64,000 nucleotides of DNA from Janthinobacterium sp. J1-1 (GTDB lineage Bacteria > Pseudomonadota > Gammaproteobacteria > Burkholderiales > Burkholderiaceae_D). Shown in pieces: positions 17,045 to 25,245 of this stretch (position 1 is its first letter; each line of letters starts with the position of its first letter). The notes below the pieces were generated by a model. The model was not told the DNA's origin and did not search any database. It saw only the letters and a program-made list of their open reading frames with translations. A program made the translations under genes and the position numbers. The DNA is taken from positions 2,170,001 through 2,234,000 of the forward strand of contig NZ_CP132339.1 of assembly GCF_030944405.1 (NCBI RefSeq), given 5' to 3'.

Positions 17045-18313
17045 TCAATGCTTCAAACCGCGCCAGCCGATATCGCGGCGGTATTGCGCGCCGTCGAAAT
17101 GGATTTTCTCCACGGTTTCATACGCCTGCTTCTGCGCCATCTTGACGCTGTCGCCCAGGCCGACCACGCACAGCACGCGCCCGCCGTTGGTGACCAGGCG
17201 CTCGCCCTCGATGCGGGTACCCGCATGGAAGGTCACAGCGTCGTGGGTTTCGGCCGGGATATCGCCAATCGGCGTGCCCTTGACCGGATCGTCCGGGTAG
17301 CCGGCGGCGGCCATCACCACGCCCACGGCGGTGCGGCGATCCCATTCCAGTTCCACCGCGTCCAGGGTGCCGTTGACGGCGTGTTCCATCACGGTGACCA
17401 GATCCGTTTTCAGGCGCGCCATGATGGGTTGCGTTTCCGGGTCGCCCATGCGGCAGTTGAATTCCAGCGTCTTGGGCGTGCCCTTGTCGTCGATCATCAG
17501 GCCGGCGTACAGGAAACCCGTGAACGTGATGCCGTCCTTCGCCATGCCTTGAATTGTCGGCACAATGATTTCGCGCATCACGCGCGCATGCATGGCCGGC
17601 GTGACGATGGGCGCCGGCGAATAGGCGCCCATGCCGCCCGTGTTCGGGCCCAGGTCGTGGTCTTTCAGGCGTTTGTGGTCCTGGCTGGTGGCCAGCGGCA
17701 GGATGTTCTTGCCGTCGCACATGACGATAAAGCTGGCTTCTTCGCCGGCCAAAAATTCTTCGATGACGATGCGCGCGCCGGCGTCGCCGAACTGGTTATC
17801 GGCCAGCATATTGTCGACCGCCTGGTGCGCTTCTTCCAGGCTCATCGCCACCACCACGCCCTTGCCGGCGGCCAGGCCGTCGGCCTTGATGACGATCGGT
17901 GCGCCCATGGCATCGATATAGGCGTGGGCCGGTGCGACTTCCGAAAACGTCTGGTAGGCGGCCGTCGGGATGCCGTGGCGCTGCATGAAGGCCTTGGCGA
18001 AATCCTTCGACGATTCCAGCTGCGCCGCTTCTTTCGTCGGGCCGAAGATCTTCAGGCCGCGCGAGCGGAACAGGTTGACGATGCCGGCGGCCAGCGGCAC
18101 TTCCGGGCCGACCACGGTCAGGCCGATATGTTCCTGCTGAACGAAATCGGCCAGCAATTGCGGATCGCTGATGTCGAGATTGACCAGGCGCGCATCGCGC
18201 GCGGTGCCGCCGTTGCCCGGAGCGACATACACCATCTGTATGCGTTCGGACTGGGCCAGTTTCCAGGCCAGGGCGTGTTCGCGGCCGCCAGAGCCGACTA
18301 CCAGAATTTTCAT
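17045..18313 (-). CDS. purD: Phosphoribosylamine-glycine ligase
   Basis: The 422-residue ATP-grasp enzyme joins glycine to phosphoribosylamine in purine synthesis. It begins MKILVVGSGGREHALAWKLAQS and shows VYVAPGNGGTA, PTKEAAQLESSKDFAKAFM, PIVIKADGLAAGKGVVVA, the NTGGMGAYSPAPIVT loop and LEFNCRMGDPETQPIM. It follows yebC by 71 bases; a small GC hairpin (18342-18360) lies in that gap without a T-run. Confidence 0.97.
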   Translation of the reverse strand: MKILVVGSGGREHALAWKLAQSERIQMVYVAPGNGGTARDARLVNLDISDPQLLADFVQQEHIGLTVVGPEVPLAAGIVNLFRSRGLKIFGPTKEAAQLESSKDFAKAFMQRHGIPTAAYQTFSEVAPAHAYIDAMGAPIVIKADGLAAGKGVVVAMSLEEAHQAVDNMLADNQFGDAGARIVIEEFLAGEEASFIVMCDGKNILPLATSQDHKRLKDHDLGPNTGGMGAYSPAPIVTPAMHARVMREIIVPTIQGMAKDGITFTGFLYAGLMIDDKGTPKTLEFNCRMGDPETQPIMARLKTDLVTVMEHAVNGTLDAVELEWDRRTAVGVVMAAAGYPDDPVKGTPIGDIPAETHDAVTFHAGTRIEGERLVTNGGRVLCVVGLGDSVKMAQKQAYETVEKIHFDGAQYRRDIGWRGLKH

Positions 18314-18384
18314 AAGGACCGTTCGTTCAGTGTGGGGTTGCAGGGCGCCGGAAGCGCCCTTGAGGCGTACTGCTTGTTTTTTGC

Positions 18385-19110
18385 TTAGTTCTCGATCAGG
18401 GCGTTGGTAAACACTTCCTGCACATCGTCCAGCAATTCCAGCGCATCGATCAGCTTTTGCATCTTGATCGCGTCGTCGCCCGCGTACACGGTTTCGGTGG
18501 ACGGTTTCATGATCACTTCGGCCACTTCGGCCTTGAAACCAGCCGCTTCCAGCGCTTCCTTGACGGCGGCGAAATCGTGCACCGGGGTCACTACTTCGAA
18601 GCCGCCTTCTTCATCGGCGATCACGTCGTCGGCGCCCGCTTCCAGCGCCGCTTCCATCAGCTTGTCTTCGTCGGTGCCCGGCGCAAACAGCAGCTGGCCG
18701 CAGTGCTGGAACATGAAGGCGACCGAGCCTTCGTTGCCCATGTTGCCGCCGTTCTTGTTGAAGGCGTTGCGTACTTCGGCCACCGTGCGCACTTTATTGT
18801 CGGTCATGCATTCGACGATGACGGCCGCGCCGCCCACGCCGTAGCCTTCGTAGCGCACTTCTTCGTAGTTGGCGCCATCGACGCCGCCGCTGCCGCGGTT
18901 GATCGCGCGCTGGACGTTGTCTTTCGGCATATTGGCGTCGGCCGCCTTGTCGACCGCCAGGCGCAGGCGCGGATTGGTGATGGCGTCGGGACCGCCCATG
19001 CGGGCCGCCACCGTGATCTCCTTGATCAGGCGCGTCCAGATTTTGCCGCGCTTGGCATCCGTGGCAGCCTTTTTATGCTTGATGTTGGCCCATTTGCTAT
19101 GTCCTGCCAT
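18385..19110 (-). CDS. YebC/PmpR-family protein
   Basis: The 241-residue protein begins [37 protein letters not shown], the invariant YebC/PmpR signature, and has [10 protein letters not shown] and [19 protein letters not shown]. Members have been described as DNA-binding regulators and, more recently for some, as helpers of translation through proline stretches. Which role this one has cannot be decided from sequence. A clear GGAAGA-type ribosome site precedes the ATG. Confidence 0.93.
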   Translation of the reverse strand: MAGHSKWANIKHKKAATDAKRGKIWTRLIKEITVAARMGGPDAITNPRLRLAVDKAADANMPKDNVQRAINRGSGGVDGANYEEVRYEGYGVGGAAVIVECMTDNKVRTVAEVRNAFNKNGGNMGNEGSVAFMFQHCGQLLFAPGTDEDKLMEAALEAGADDVIADEEGGFEVVTPVHDFAAVKEALEAAGFKAEVAEVIMKPSTETVYAGDDAIKMQKLIDALELLDDVQEVFTNALIEN

Positions 19111-19255
19111 GTCGAATCTTCCTTAGACGGGTGTTCAATTGTGGCCGACATTTTAGCATAGTGGCACCCCCGGCCGCCTGCCGGCCAGGTCATGAAGCCG
19201 ACATATTGTGTTGCTAAAGTGACGCGCATTCGGATTACTTTATGGAAAGAAAATC

Positions 19256-21739
19256 ATGGCAAGTCAGATCAACAGGCGTCAATTCCTGAAATTGGGTGGC
19301 TTCATCACCGTGTCGGTGGCCACCGCCGGACTGACCGCCTGCGGCAGCAGCGACTACAGCGACGCCGGCGTGCCGCTGGCCTCGGGCAGCGACTGGAAGT
19401 TCCCGCAAAGCGTGGCCTCCGGCGATCCGCGCCCCGACAGCGCCATGCTGTGGACCCGCGTGGTGCCCGCCAGCCTGGACGCCGTCGCGCCGGCCCCGGC
19501 CAGCGCCGCCGAAGTGGCGGTGCGCCTGATCGTCAGCGCCACCGACAATTCGGCTTCGCTGGGCAGCAACAAGGCCTTGAGCGGCGCCAATATCGTCGAC
19601 GCCAAGCTGCCGCTGAAATCCGACTTCGACAACACCCTGCGCCACAAGGTCACCGGCCTGCAGCCGGGCCAGGTGTATTTCTACCAGTTTATCGCCGGCG
19701 ACGTGCGCTCGAACGTGGGCCGCTTCAAGACGGCGCCCGCCGCCACCGCCGACGTGGCGCAGCTGCAGTTCGCCTACCTGACCTGCCAGGACTGGAGCAT
19801 CAACCACTGGGGCGCGCTGGGCCATATCGCCGCCAATGAAAGCCTGGACTTTATCGTCCACCTGGGCGACTACATCTACGAAACGGTCGGTGAAGCGTTC
19901 CAGAGCGGCGCCGTGGAAAGCCGCCACGACCAGCTCAAACTGCCGGACGGCACTTATAAAAGCGGCAGCAGCGGCGCCAAATACGCCACCACCACCGCCG
20001 ACTACCGCTATCTGTACAAGAAATACCGCACCGATAGCCGCCTGCAGGCCGTGCACGAGCGTTTTGCCTTTATCGCCGTCTGGGACGACCACGAATTTAC
20101 CGACGACGCCTGGCAGGATGCGTCCACCTACGAAGGCATCGTGGCGGCCGACGGCAGCGACCTGCACCAGCCCACGCGCCGGCGCAGCGCCAACCAGGCC
20201 TGGTTCGAATACATGCCGGCCGACGTCACGTTCGACTCGGCCGCGACCACCTTCCAGAATATCCAGATCTACCGCGATTTCCAGTTCGGTAAACTGATGC
20301 AACTGATCATGACGGACGAGCGCCTGTACCGCGCCGACCATGCGATTCCGGAAGCGTCGATCAATCCCGCCACCGGCAAGGCGCTCGGCAGCATCGGTAG
20401 CCGCTACCTGGTGCCGCAGCAGCTGTTCGACAGCGTGGAAGCGCAAAAGATGGCGGCCGCGACGAAAGCCGGCGCCGACGCCCTGGGCGCGGTCGGCATG
20501 CTGGGCACCACCCAGCGCGAATGGTGGAAGACCAGGATGAAAGCGGCCACCTCGACCTGGAAACTGTGGGGCAATGAAGTGTCGCTGCTGCGCATGGGTT
20601 TGAATGGCGTCGATGCGATCGCCACCCTGATTGCGCTGAGCGCCATGAGCACGGTCGGCGCGGCGATCGCCTCGACCCTGCCGCTGGTCGGCGGCAGCGT
20701 GCCGCTGGCGAACGCCATCGTGGCCGCCTCGACGGCCGGCGCCAGCACCAGCGTGGCACAGGCGGCGGCAATGGCGATTGCCGGCGCGGGCAGCAATACG
20801 GCAGCGCAGGGCGCGGCGGCGGTCGGCGCGGGCCTGTCCGCGGCGCAGGCCGGCATCACGGTGGCGGCCTTCAACAGCGCCTCGCCAACGGCCGCTGCGC
20901 AAGTGATCGCCTTTGGCTGGATCAAGCCCGATGTGCAGGCCAAGCAAGCCGCCTCCACCTTTGTCACCGGTTCCGGCAAGGCGGCCTCGCTGGCGCCGTT
21001 CTTTACCCGTTTCCTGCTCAATTGCGACCAGTGGGATGGCTACAACAGCGAGCGCAAGGCGCTGATGGCGCATCTGAAAACCAACGCCATCGGCAACGTG
21101 GTGGCGCTGACGGGCGACATCCACTCCTTCTTTGCCGGCACCGTCAGCGACGATTTCGATGCCACCGGCGGCGGCACGCCGGTGATGGTCGACCTGGTGT
21201 CGGCCGGCGTCAGCTCCGACTCATTCTTCAGCTATCTGAAGTCCGCTGCGGCGGAACTGGGTGATATCGGCACCCTGGTCAGCTACCCGCTCGCGATTCC
21301 CGTCACCGGCATCGGCACCGTCAACCTCGATATCAACCTGCTCGACTACACCATGGGCAAGACGGCGCCGACCGTCGACAGCCTGCTGGAACAGCTGCGC
21401 GTGCAACTGCGCGGCGCCCTGGCGGCCAAGGGCGTGCCCGAAGCCCAGCTCGACGCGACCGTGACGGCGGTGCAGGCCGGCCTGAAGGCGAGCACGGACT
21501 TCAGCGGCACCTTGCTGGGTCTGGCGCAGCAGTTGTCGGGCCTGGGCAACAACCCGTGGATCAAGCATCTGAACACCGATGCCCAGGGTTATACGGTGGT
21601 GACCCTCACGCCAGGCAAGCTGGTGGCCCAGTTCAAGCAGGTCAATAAACTGATCGGCACTGCCGCGCCGGCGACCGTGATTGCGCGGGTGACCACGGCG
21701 ACCGTCACGGCGGGAGCGGCGGCGGTGGTGGTGGCGTAA
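19256..21739 (+). CDS. PhoD-like alkaline phosphatase with large inserts, Tat-exported
   Basis: The start MASQINRRQFLKLGGFITVSVATAG is a Tat signal (RRQFLK), and a Cys follows at LTACGSS, so it may be a lipoprotein. The PhoD core is clear: FPQSVASGDPRPDSAMLWTRV, HLGDYIYE, AVWDDHEFTDDAW, RRRSANQAWFEY, QLIMTDERLYR, WKLWGNEV and VALTGDIHSFFAG. Such enzymes hydrolyse phosphodi- or monoesters with Fe/Ca. At 827 residues it is well above the usual 520-600. An Ala/Gly/Ser-rich insert occupies about residues 450-585 and a further helical insert about 690-780. Confidence 0.88.
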   Translation: MASQINRRQFLKLGGFITVSVATAGLTACGSSDYSDAGVPLASGSDWKFPQSVASGDPRPDSAMLWTRVVPASLDAVAPAPASAAEVAVRLIVSATDNSASLGSNKALSGANIVDAKLPLKSDFDNTLRHKVTGLQPGQVYFYQFIAGDVRSNVGRFKTAPAATADVAQLQFAYLTCQDWSINHWGALGHIAANESLDFIVHLGDYIYETVGEAFQSGAVESRHDQLKLPDGTYKSGSSGAKYATTTADYRYLYKKYRTDSRLQAVHERFAFIAVWDDHEFTDDAWQDASTYEGIVAADGSDLHQPTRRRSANQAWFEYMPADVTFDSAATTFQNIQIYRDFQFGKLMQLIMTDERLYRADHAIPEASINPATGKALGSIGSRYLVPQQLFDSVEAQKMAAATKAGADALGAVGMLGTTQREWWKTRMKAATSTWKLWGNEVSLLRMGLNGVDAIATLIALSAMSTVGAAIASTLPLVGGSVPLANAIVAASTAGASTSVAQAAAMAIAGAGSNTAAQGAAAVGAGLSAAQAGITVAAFNSASPTAAAQVIAFGWIKPDVQAKQAASTFVTGSGKAASLAPFFTRFLLNCDQWDGYNSERKALMAHLKTNAIGNVVALTGDIHSFFAGTVSDDFDATGGGTPVMVDLVSAGVSSDSFFSYLKSAAAELGDIGTLVSYPLAIPVTGIGTVNLDINLLDYTMGKTAPTVDSLLEQLRVQLRGALAAKGVPEAQLDATVTAVQAGLKASTDFSGTLLGLAQQLSGLGNNPWIKHLNTDAQGYTVVTLTPGKLVAQFKQVNKLIGTAAPATVIARVTTATVTAGAAAVVVA

Positions 21740-21759
21740 TTCAATCCACCGCGAGGGCC

Positions 21760-21800
21760 GGGGGCGGATCCTGAGGAACTAGGCGTTCCCGTCCGCCCCC
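21760..21800 (-). repeat. Intergenic structured repeat, copy A
   Basis: The 41-base element has arms GGGGGCGGA and TCCGCCCCC. Its reverse complement matches copy B (48551-48591) at 33 of 41 positions without gaps, with the shared core around GGACGC/GCGTCC. It follows the phosphatase gene and could also act as a transcription stop, though no T-run follows. Confidence 0.65.
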
Positions 21801-21856
21801 AGTATTTGCCGTTGGGGTTGTAAGCCGCCTTTAGCTTTTGCCATTACAATCTGGTC

Positions 21857-22774
21857 ATGAGCACCAGTCCCTTGCCCGCGTCATCCTCCATCCCCCGCTC
21901 CGTCTACCTCGGTGGCCTGGCCATCGCTGTCGGCGGGGCGGTGCTGTTTTCCACCAAGGCCATCGTCGCCAAGCTGCTGTACCGCTACCAGATCGATGCG
22001 GTCACGGTGATCGCCTTCCGCATGATCTTTTCGCTACCGGTGTTTGCGGTGATTGCCTGGTGGCAGATGCGCACCGAGCCGCCGCTGGCGTGGCGCGACC
22101 GCTGGCAGCTGGTGGGCCTGGGCCTGGTCGGCTACTACCTGTCCAGCTATTTCGATTTCCTGGGGCTGCAATATATTTCCGTCGGCCTGGAACGGCTGAT
22201 TTTGTTCCTCACGCCCACCTTCGTGCTGCTGATCAGCACCGTCTATTTCAAGCACGCCATCAGCCGCCTGCAGTGGCTGGCGCTGCTGACCTCGTATTGC
22301 GGCATCGTGCTGGTCTTCGTGCATGACCTGCAATCGGGCGCCAGCAATATCGTGCTCGGTTCGACCCTGGTACTGGGTTCGGCCTGTTCGTATGCCGTCT
22401 ACCTGCTGGGCTCTGGCGAACTGGTGAAACGCATCGGCGCCATGCGGCTGGTGTCGTACGCGATGTGCGTGGCCAGCTTTGCCTGCATCGCCCAGTTCTT
22501 TATCCTGCGCCCGGTCGGCATGCTGATCCAGCCGGCGCCCGTGTATGGCTGGTCGCTGGTGAACGGCATCTTTTGCACCGTGCTGCCGGTGTTCATGACC
22601 ATGATCGCCGTCGAGCGCATCGGCGCGCCCGTCGCTTCGCAGGCCGGCATGATCGGCCCCGTCTCGACCTTGTTCCTGGGCGCCATGATCCTCGACGAAG
22701 CGATCACCGGCTGGCAGCTGGCCGGCACCGGCCTGGTATTGGCCGGCATCTACCTGCTTTCCAAGAAAAAATAA
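21857..22774 (+). CDS. EamA/DMT-family transporter
   Basis: The 305-residue inner membrane protein has ten hydrophobic segments in two EamA halves. The first half includes [19 protein letters not shown] and [25 protein letters not shown]; the second includes [20 protein letters not shown] and [47 protein letters not shown]. Members move metabolites such as amino acids or nucleotides; the substrate is not predictable. mgsA follows on the same strand after 28 bases. Confidence 0.88.
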   Translation: MSTSPLPASSSIPRSVYLGGLAIAVGGAVLFSTKAIVAKLLYRYQIDAVTVIAFRMIFSLPVFAVIAWWQMRTEPPLAWRDRWQLVGLGLVGYYLSSYFDFLGLQYISVGLERLILFLTPTFVLLISTVYFKHAISRLQWLALLTSYCGIVLVFVHDLQSGASNIVLGSTLVLGSACSYAVYLLGSGELVKRIGAMRLVSYAMCVASFACIAQFFILRPVGMLIQPAPVYGWSLVNGIFCTVLPVFMTMIAVERIGAPVASQAGMIGPVSTLFLGAMILDEAITGWQLAGTGLVLAGIYLLSKKK

Positions 22775-22802
22775 TCCTTCCAACCAAAGAGACGGCACCA
22801 CC

Positions 22803-23195
22803 ATGAAAACACGCATCGCCCTGATTGCCCACGACAAGAAAAAAGATGACATGATCACCCTGGCGGGCGAATACCGGGACTTCCTTGCCAGCTGCGAGCT
22901 GACGGCCACCGGCACCACGGGCGGACGCCTGATCAACGAGCTGGGCCTGGCGGTCGAGCGCAAGCATTCGGGCCCCTTCGGCGGCGACCTGCAGATCGGC
23001 GCGCTGCTGGTCGAAGGCCTGATCGATTGCGTGATCTTCCTGCGCGACCCGATGACGCCGCAGCCGCACGAACCGGACATCAACGCCCTGGTGCGCGCCT
23101 GCGACGTGCACAATGTGGCGTGCGCCACCAATCTGTCGACGGCCCATCTGGTGCTGTCGCAACTGCAAGCGCTGGCCAAAGCCGAAGCAGTTTGA
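22803..23195 (+). CDS. mgsA: Methylglyoxal synthase
   Basis: The 130-residue protein has the full MgsA pattern: [75 protein letters not shown]. It converts dihydroxyacetone phosphate to methylglyoxal and phosphate, relieving phosphate starvation or sugar-phosphate stress. It lies between a transporter and a quinone oxidoreductase that may be co-transcribed (22-base gap). The PhoD-type phosphatase upstream fits a phosphate theme, but this is only suggestive. Confidence 0.95.
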   Translation: MKTRIALIAHDKKKDDMITLAGEYRDFLASCELTATGTTGGRLINELGLAVERKHSGPFGGDLQIGALLVEGLIDCVIFLRDPMTPQPHEPDINALVRACDVHNVACATNLSTAHLVLSQLQALAKAEAV

Positions 23196-23217
23196 TTCAT
23201 CATCCGAGGAGACGACA

Positions 23218-24207
23218 ATGAGTGAAATAATTACCACCAAGGCGATCCGCATGCACCGCACGGGTGGCCCTGAAGTGATGGAGTATGTCGACGTGGAGCT
23301 GGCGCCGCCCGGCCCCGGCGAAGCGCGCGTGAAGCATGAGGCGATCGGCCTCAATTTCATCGACGTGTATTTCCGCACCGGCCTGTATCCGCAGCTGCTG
23401 CCGGCCGGCCTGGGCGTGGAGGGCGCGGGCATTGTCGAGGCGGTGGGCGAGGGCGTCACCGACATCAAGGTGGGCGACAGGGTGGCGTATGCGGCGCGCA
23501 TCAATGGCGCGTATGCCGAGCAGCGCAATATCCCGGCGGCGCTGCTGCTGGCGCTGCCCGACCGCATCGGCTTCGACACGGCCGCCGCCATGATGCTGCA
23601 AGGCCTGACGGTGCAATACCTGTTTCACCGCACGGTGGCGCTGAAGGCGGGCGACACGATTCTGTTCCACGCGGCCGCCGGCGGCGTCGGCCTGATCGCC
23701 TGCCAGTGGGCGAAAGTGCTGGGCGTGAACCTGATCGGCACGGTCGGCTCGGACGACAAGGCGCAGCTGGCGCTGGCCCATGGCGCGGCCCACGTCATCA
23801 ACTACAACACGGAAAACTTTGTCGAGCGCGTGCGCGAGATCACGGGCGGCAAGGGCGTCTCGGTGGTGTACGACTCGATCGGCAAGGATACCTTCACCGG
23901 TTCGCTGGACTGCCTGGCGCCGCTGGGCATGATGGTCAGCTTCGGCAATGCCTCCGGCCCGGTGCCGGCATTTACCTTGAGCGAACTGGCGTCGCGCGGC
24001 TCGCTGTTCATCACGCGCCCGGCCCTGTTCAGCTATGCCTCGGACCGCGAAAAGCTCGAAGAGATGTCGGCCTCGCTGTTCGGCGTCGTCAGCAGCGGCG
24101 AAGTGCAGGTCGAAGTGCGCCAGCGCTACAAGCTGGCCGATATCGCCCAGGCCCATCGCGACCTGGAAGGGCGCAAGACCTCCGGTTCCACCATCATCGT
24201 GCCATGA
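23218..24207 (+). CDS. NADPH:quinone oxidoreductase family protein (zinc-independent MDR)
   Basis: The 329-residue protein has the medium-chain dehydrogenase fold: GGPEVMEYVDVELAPPGPGEARVKHEAIGLNFIDVYFRTGLYP (the quinone oxidoreductase N-terminus), GVEGAGIVEAVGEGV, and the NADP-binding VLFHAAAGGVGLIACQWAK-like segment. Structural zinc cysteines are absent, as in QOR. It reduces quinones or enals with NADPH. GAGGAGA precedes the ATG at 23218; the frame extends upstream into mgsA but is not needed. A small membrane peptide overlaps its stop. Confidence 0.92.
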   Translation: MSEIITTKAIRMHRTGGPEVMEYVDVELAPPGPGEARVKHEAIGLNFIDVYFRTGLYPQLLPAGLGVEGAGIVEAVGEGVTDIKVGDRVAYAARINGAYAEQRNIPAALLLALPDRIGFDTAAAMMLQGLTVQYLFHRTVALKAGDTILFHAAAGGVGLIACQWAKVLGVNLIGTVGSDDKAQLALAHGAAHVINYNTENFVERVREITGGKGVSVVYDSIGKDTFTGSLDCLAPLGMMVSFGNASGPVPAFTLSELASRGSLFITRPALFSYASDREKLEEMSASLFGVVSSGEVQVEVRQRYKLADIAQAHRDLEGRKTSGSTIIVP

Positions 24208-24317
24208 GCGGCGACGACGACGGCAACCCGAAATTCGGCCGCCTGCTGATCGTGCTGCTGCTGGCCGTGGCGCTGGTGGGCGCGATCACGTTCGCGACCG
24301 AAGCGTATTACATGTAA
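24204..24317 (+). CDS. Small membrane peptide, 37 residues, coupled to quinone oxidoreductase
   Basis: The ATG overlaps the TGA of the oxidoreductase (ATGA, 24204-24207), a classic coupling arrangement. The peptide is acidic at the N-terminus (MSGDDDGNPKFG), then has one hydrophobic segment (RLLIVLLLAVALVGAITFA) and ends TEAYYM. It stops 13 bases before a strong terminator, so it is inside the transcript. Function unknown; a role in the inner membrane is inferred only from hydrophobicity. Confidence 0.6.
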   Translation: MSGDDDGNPKFGRLLIVLLLAVALVGAITFATEAYYM

Positions 24318-24330
24318 ATCCGCGGACGTA

Positions 24331-24371
24331 AAAAAACCGGCTGAACGCTTGCGCGCACCAGCCGGTTTTTT
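24331..24371. terminator. Bidirectional rho-independent terminator
   Basis: AAAAAACCGGCTG pairs with CAGCCGGTTTTTT around a 15-base loop. It separates the plus-strand EamA/mgsA/oxidoreductase group from the convergent DUF4136 lipoprotein gene. Confidence 0.9.
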
Positions 24372-24384
24372 ATGGATAGATGAT

Positions 24385-25011
24385 TTATTCGACCTTGACT
24401 TCCACCTTGCGCGGCACGCCGCTGCGGCCCGGGAAATCGGCAAAGGCGCTGGCCACCATGGCCGGCATCACTTGCGGCGTGGCGCGCTTGCCGCTGGTCG
24501 AATGCACGCTCACGTCATACAGTTTCTTGCCCGTGTTTTCATTGATCGTCACGCGCAGTTCGCGTTCGAATTTATGGCGCACGGTCTCTTCCACTTCCAT
24601 CGGACCACCCCAGAACGGGCTGTAGCCGAAGCGGCCATAGCCGGGCCAGGCGCCGTAGCGATAGCCATAACGGCCAGGCCAGTAGCCGGGACCGTACCAG
24701 AACGGATCGGTGGCCTGCAGCACGCGCTCAGGCACATCCATGGTGCCGAAGCGCATGCTGATGCGCAGCTTGGCGCTGTCCGGGCCCGACGCTTCGCCAA
24801 AGCCATGCTTGGCCAGTTCGGCGCGCACCAGGTTCTGGTAGCTGCGGTATTCCAGCGTGTCTTCCTCGGCGGGCGGCGCCACGAAGACATACGATTTGTC
24901 GTTCTGCTGGGCCGGCCAGTCGTGGAACGCCGTGACATCGCTGCGGATGGTGGTGGCGCAGCCGGTCAGCAGCACCGTCAGCGCAGTCATTAATATGGCC
25001 AGGTATCTCAT
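24385..25011 (-). CDS. DUF4136-family lipoprotein
   Basis: The 208-residue protein has a lipoprotein signal (MRYLAILMTALTVLLTGC, lipobox LTGC, Cys18). The body has the DUF4136 look: DVTAFHDWP, SYVFV...LEYRSYQNLVRAELAKHGF, then a Tyr/Gly/Trp/Pro-rich stretch (FWYGPGYWPGRYGYRYG), then a beta-rich end with VYDVSV-type strands. It is probably attached to the outer membrane. Function unknown in this family. Confidence 0.85.
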   Translation of the reverse strand: MRYLAILMTALTVLLTGCATTIRSDVTAFHDWPAQQNDKSYVFVAPPAEEDTLEYRSYQNLVRAELAKHGFGEASGPDSAKLRISMRFGTMDVPERVLQATDPFWYGPGYWPGRYGYRYGAWPGYGRFGYSPFWGGPMEVEETVRHKFERELRVTINENTGKKLYDVSVHSTSGKRATPQVMPAMVASAFADFPGRSGVPRKVEVKVE

Positions 25012-25245
25012 TGCCGAATCTCCTCAATATGTATCCACCACTTGGCAGACGCAATTCATCGCTTTACAGTGTAAGACTACGCCATTCCAGTGCTGATTAT
25101 TATTACAGATTGTTACCCTGTGTGTTCGCTGGCTCGCAATTGCCGATATTCATTTGCGTAAATGGCGCAAATCAAGGCCAAATCAGGCACGCCGGGGGCT
25201 GGTATTGGTAAAATAGGCTTTTGCCTCCGCTCCCATTCCATCCCT

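Noticed and set aside
18342..18360. GC hairpin between yebC and purD as a terminator
   Set aside because: The stem is good but no T-run follows on the minus strand, so it is only noted in the purD entry.
19235..21124. 629-residue minus-strand open frame opposite the PhoD-like gene
   Set aside because: Composition is that of a GC shadow; the plus strand carries conserved phosphatase motifs.
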